Source: Betaproteobacteria bacterium (lineage in GTDB: Bacteria; Pseudomonadota; Gammaproteobacteria; Burkholderiales; Casimicrobiaceae). Taken from it: a DNA stretch of 7,230 bases. The position numbers and the translations under genes were made by a program. Under the pieces are notes generated by a model that ran no database searches, was not told the origin of the DNA, and saw only the letters and a list, made by a program, of their open reading frames with translations. The stretch covers positions 1 through 7,230 of the forward strand of contig PLYG01000533.1 in NCBI GenBank assembly GCA_003153335.1, written 5' to 3'. Shown piece after piece: positions 5,102-7,230 of this stretch. Every line of letters starts with the position of its first letter. Position 1 is the stretch's first letter.

Positions 5102-7045
5102 TTGAGTTTCTCGCTGCGTCAACTGCTCGCGCGCGACGGGGTATTCCCGACCGCCGCGGCGATCACGGCGGTCTGCATCCTGCTGATCGTCGCGGGCCGG
5201 ATATCCGGTGTGCTGCAGCCGCTCGAACTGCTGTTGTACGACACGACCATGCGGCTGCGCCCGGCCGATCCGGTAGACGAGCGCGTCGTGGTCATCGCCG
5301 AAACGGAAGCGGATCTGCAGCGCTTTGGCCATCCGCTGCCGGATCGCATCCTGGCGCAGGCCATCGACTTGTTGGCTGCGGCGCCTGCCCGGGCGATCGG
5401 CGTGGACAAGTACCGCGACATCCCGGTGCAGCCGGGCACCGACGAACTCGCTTCGGCGGTCGCGCGGCACCAGCAGGTCGTCTGGATCATGAAGGCCGCC
5501 ACGTCGAAAGAGCCCGGCGTGCCGGCGCCCGCGCCGCTGCGCGGGACGCTGCGCACGGGGTTCAACGACCTGGTGGCCGATCCGGGCGGTGTCATCCGTC
5601 GCGGCGTCATCTATCTGGAGGACAAGAACGGGGACACGCTGTATTCGTTTCCGCTGCTGCTCGCGGCGAATTATCTCGGCCGTTCCGATCCCATGCTCGA
5701 ACGCGCCCCTGAGCGCGAAGACTGGGTGCGCGTGGGCAAGACCACCGTGCCTGCGCTCGAACCCGATGCCGGCGGCTATGCGGGTGTGGATACGGCCGGC
5801 TACCAGTTCCTGCTCGATTACCGCGGCATGCCCGGAATGTTCCGCCGCTACACCCTTGGCGCGCTCCTCGACCGGCGCGTGGACCCGGCGGTGCTCCGGG
5901 GCAGCATGGTGCTGTTGGGATCGACCGCCGAGAGCCTGGGCGACGTCGTCAATACGCCGTTCGCCAACGGCGTGGTCCGGGCCGCCCAGCTGCCCGGCGT
6001 GGAACTGCAGGCGCAGGCAGCCAGCCAGCTACTGCGCCTCGGGCTCGGCGAGAACCGTCCCATCGCGGTGCTGCCCGGGTATTGGGTGATGCTGCTCATC
6101 GCGGCCTGGGGCCTTGCCGGCGCACTGCTCGCGTGGCGCACGCCCGGCTTTGCGAGCTTCGCGGCGTTCGCGGCCGCGGGCGCCATCGCCTGCCTTGCCG
6201 CGGCGGTCGCGGCCATCTCATTCGACTGGTGGCTACCCTCGGCGGCGCCGGTGCTCAGTTTTCTGCTCTGCGGCGGAGCGGCGGCCGGGCAGCGCGCCAT
6301 GACCGAACGCAGGCTGCGCGACGGCCTGATGCGAATTTTTTCCACCCACGTGTCGAAAGAAGTGGCCGACGCCCTGTGGCGCGAACGCGAAAGCCTGCTC
6401 GAAGGCAAGCGGCTGCGCTCGCAGCAGATCACGGCGACGCTGCTGTTCACCGATATCTGCGGCTTCACGCCCATCTCCGAGCGTCTCGGGGTCGAGAATC
6501 TCTTCGGCTGGCTCAATGAATACATGGATGCCATGGCGGCCACGATCTCGCGGCACGGCGGCATCCTCAAGCAGTATATCGGCGACGGCATCATGGCCGT
6601 GTTCGGCGCCCCGGTGGCGCGCTCGACGCGGGAGGAGATGGCGCAGGACGCGGTTAACGCGGTGCGCTGCGCCCTGGAAATGGGCGCCGAGCTGGAGCGC
6701 CTGAACGCGGGCTGGGCGCAGCGCGGCCTGCCGCCGATCGGCATCCGCGCCGGTATCAACACCGGGCCGGTGATGTCCGGCAGTCTCGGCGGTGCCGACC
6801 GGCTCGAGTACACGGTGGTCGGCGACAGCGTGAATACGGCGTCGCGGCTGGAGAGCTTCGGCGGCAACGATGCCGTCGTGGCCTCCAACTGCCGCGTGCT
6901 CATCAGCGAAGCGACGCACCAGCTGATCGGCGATGCGTTCGAAGTGAAGTACATCGGCGACGTGCCGCTCAAGGGCAAGGCGGAAAAGTTCAGGGTATTC
7001 CAGGTATTGGGCCCGGCCGGGGCGAACCAAACTTTCAAAGATTAA
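5102..7045 (+). CDS. CHASE2-domain class III adenylate cyclase (membrane sensor)
   Basis: This 647-residue protein would convert ATP to cAMP in response to an extracytoplasmic signal. An N-terminal membrane helix (about 17-33) is followed by a CHASE2 domain (about 40-315). Its hallmarks are LLLYDTTMRLRP (43-54), a VVVIAETEAD strand, VDKYRDIPV, DPGGVIRR (160-167), FLLDYRG and VLLGSTAESLGD. Three further helices follow at about 327-345, 352-373 and 380-397. After the linker helix RLRDGLMRIFSTHVSKEVADAL comes the catalytic domain (440-636). Both metal-binding aspartates are present (D451 in FTDICGF, D495 in YIGDGIM), as are the transition-state residues N578 and R582. The purine-selecting pair is K490/T571, the Lys-Thr version seen in class IIIb adenylate cyclases, which argues against a guanylate cyclase. 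The cytoplasmic catalytic domain must dimerise to work. Initiation at TTG suggests low expression. A DUF928 gene precedes it in a probable two-gene operon. Confidence 0.95.
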   Translation: MSFSLRQLLARDGVFPTAAAITAVCILLIVAGRISGVLQPLELLLYDTTMRLRPADPVDERVVVIAETEADLQRFGHPLPDRILAQAIDLLAAAPARAIGVDKYRDIPVQPGTDELASAVARHQQVVWIMKAATSKEPGVPAPAPLRGTLRTGFNDLVADPGGVIRRGVIYLEDKNGDTLYSFPLLLAANYLGRSDPMLERAPEREDWVRVGKTTVPALEPDAGGYAGVDTAGYQFLLDYRGMPGMFRRYTLGALLDRRVDPAVLRGSMVLLGSTAESLGDVVNTPFANGVVRAAQLPGVELQAQAASQLLRLGLGENRPIAVLPGYWVMLLIAAWGLAGALLAWRTPGFASFAAFAAAGAIACLAAAVAAISFDWWLPSAAPVLSFLLCGGAAAGQRAMTERRLRDGLMRIFSTHVSKEVADALWRERESLLEGKRLRSQQITATLLFTDICGFTPISERLGVENLFGWLNEYMDAMAATISRHGGILKQYIGDGIMAVFGAPVARSTREEMAQDAVNAVRCALEMGAELERLNAGWAQRGLPPIGIRAGINTGPVMSGSLGGADRLEYTVVGDSVNTASRLESFGGNDAVVASNCRVLISEATHQLIGDAFEVKYIGDVPLKGKAEKFRVFQVLGPAGANQTFKD

Positions 7046-7077
7046 GAGCTCGCTGCCGGATGCCGCCGGCGAAGTGG

Positions 7078-7083
7078 CATAAT
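7078..7083 (+). promoter_or_regulatory. Weak candidate -10 box before the binding-protein gene
   Basis: CATAAT matches five of six -10 consensus bases and would start a transcript with a leader of about 22 nucleotides to the ATG at 7112. No acceptable -35 is visible at 16-18 bases. The gene could instead be read from the cyclase transcript, since no clear terminator separates them. Confidence 0.25.
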
Positions 7084-7100
7084 CGACGCCATACGTTAAA

Positions 7101-7106
7101 AGGAGG
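7101..7106 (+). promoter_or_regulatory. Consensus Shine-Dalgarno sequence
   Basis: AGGAGG, extended to AGGAGGGG, lies 5 bases before ATG 7112 and follows an A/T-rich stretch (GTTAAA). It is the strongest ribosome binding site in the window, consistent with an abundant exported binding protein. Confidence 0.85.
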
Positions 7107-7111
7107 GGTGC

Positions 7112-7230
7112 ATGAGTATCCGCAGCCGTTTATTCACAGCAGTCGCGACGATCTTGTTTGCCGCAGCAACCACCGGTGTGCGTGCCGAAGTCAGCGAAGT
7201 CAGCGTCGCCCAGCAATACGGCGTGAGCTT
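7112..7230 (+). CDS. Probable ABC transporter periplasmic substrate-binding protein, N-terminal fragment
   Basis: Thirty-nine full codons are visible before the window ends, with no stop. The protein starts MSIRSRLFTAVATILFAAA, a classic Sec signal peptide with a basic start and hydrophobic core. A likely cleavage site follows VRA (residue 25), giving a mature start of EVSEVSVAQQYGVS. The phrase 'V-x-VA-x-QYGVS' is reminiscent of the first strand and loop of nitrate/sulfonate/taurine-type (SsuA/TauA/NMT1-like) binding proteins, which often begin 'EVRVAxQxGxxYLPL'. The family call rests on about 14 mature residues, so the exported location is more certain than the function. The ligand cannot be told. 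It lies 66 bases downstream of the cyclase on the same strand. Confidence 0.65.
   Translation, partial: MSIRSRLFTAVATILFAAATTGVRAEVSEVSVAQQYGVS
7187..7204 (+). repeat. Perfect 9-base tandem duplication in the binding-protein gene
   Basis: GAAGTCAGC occurs twice in succession (7187-7195 and 7196-7204), in frame, encoding EVSEVS just after the predicted signal cleavage site. It adds three residues at the exported N-terminus and leaves the frame intact. It may be a recent slippage event or simple coincidence. Confidence 0.6.

Noticed and set aside
5848..7038. A 396-codon open frame on the minus strand
   Set aside because: It is the mirror of the cyclase catalytic region. The plus-strand frame has every class III catalytic residue, and this one has only Ser/Pro/Arg-rich low-complexity sequence.
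7055..7070. Small hairpin GCCGG/CCGGC after the cyclase stop as a terminator
   Set aside because: The stem is only 5 bp with a 6-base loop and is followed by GAAGTGG, not a T-tract. It is too weak to call.

Overview
The window reads as GC-rich chromosomal DNA of a proteobacterium, by inference a beta- or gammaproteobacterium. The reasons are the strong GC bias at third codon positions, an FCD-type GntR regulator, a secreted DUF928 protein paired with a CHASE2 adenylate cyclase, and a Sec-exported ABC binding protein. Nothing in the window fixes the genus. No rRNA, tRNA, CRISPR array, transposase or phage gene was seen.

Positions 1-4064 hold a compact leftward operon (minus strand). In transcription order it encodes a GntR/FCD regulator (4064-3327), a [4Fe-4S] ATPase activase of the HgdC/BadF/BcrA family (3330-2533), two subunits of the benzoyl-CoA reductase / 2-hydroxyacyl-CoA dehydratase (BCR/HAD) family (2536-1376 and 1362-109), and the first 34 codons of a fifth gene (102-1), probably an acyl-CoA ligase. 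The first three genes are joined by two ATGA stop/start overlaps. The last two junctions are 13 and 6 bases. The activase uses ATP to drive an electron to a very low potential and passes it to the two-subunit iron-sulfur component. That component either eliminates water from a 2-hydroxyacyl-CoA or reduces an aromatic acyl-CoA. One activase, rather than the two paralogues of class I benzoyl-CoA reductases, favours a dehydratase-like system, but the substrate cannot be read from the sequence. A ligase at the end would supply the CoA thioester. The enzymes imply anaerobic or microaerobic metabolism.

Positions 4065-4335 are a 271-base divergent control region. The leftward promoter has a consensus TTGACA -35, and an 18-bp GTATAC-centred palindrome runs into the regulator's start codon. 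The likely arrangement is autorepression of the whole operon. A separate 10-bp-arm inverted repeat (4237-4263) and a TACAAT box precede the rightward genes.

Positions 4336-7045 hold a rightward pair: a secreted DUF928 protein and a membrane class III adenylate cyclase with an extracytoplasmic CHASE2 sensor domain, started from TTG. They probably form a signalling unit in which the secreted protein acts on the same side of the membrane as the CHASE2 domain. After a 66-base gap, a third rightward gene begins at 7112 with a strong Shine-Dalgarno sequence. Its signal peptide and mature N-terminus resemble an ABC transporter substrate-binding protein of the nitrate/sulfonate/taurine type. It is cut by the window end.
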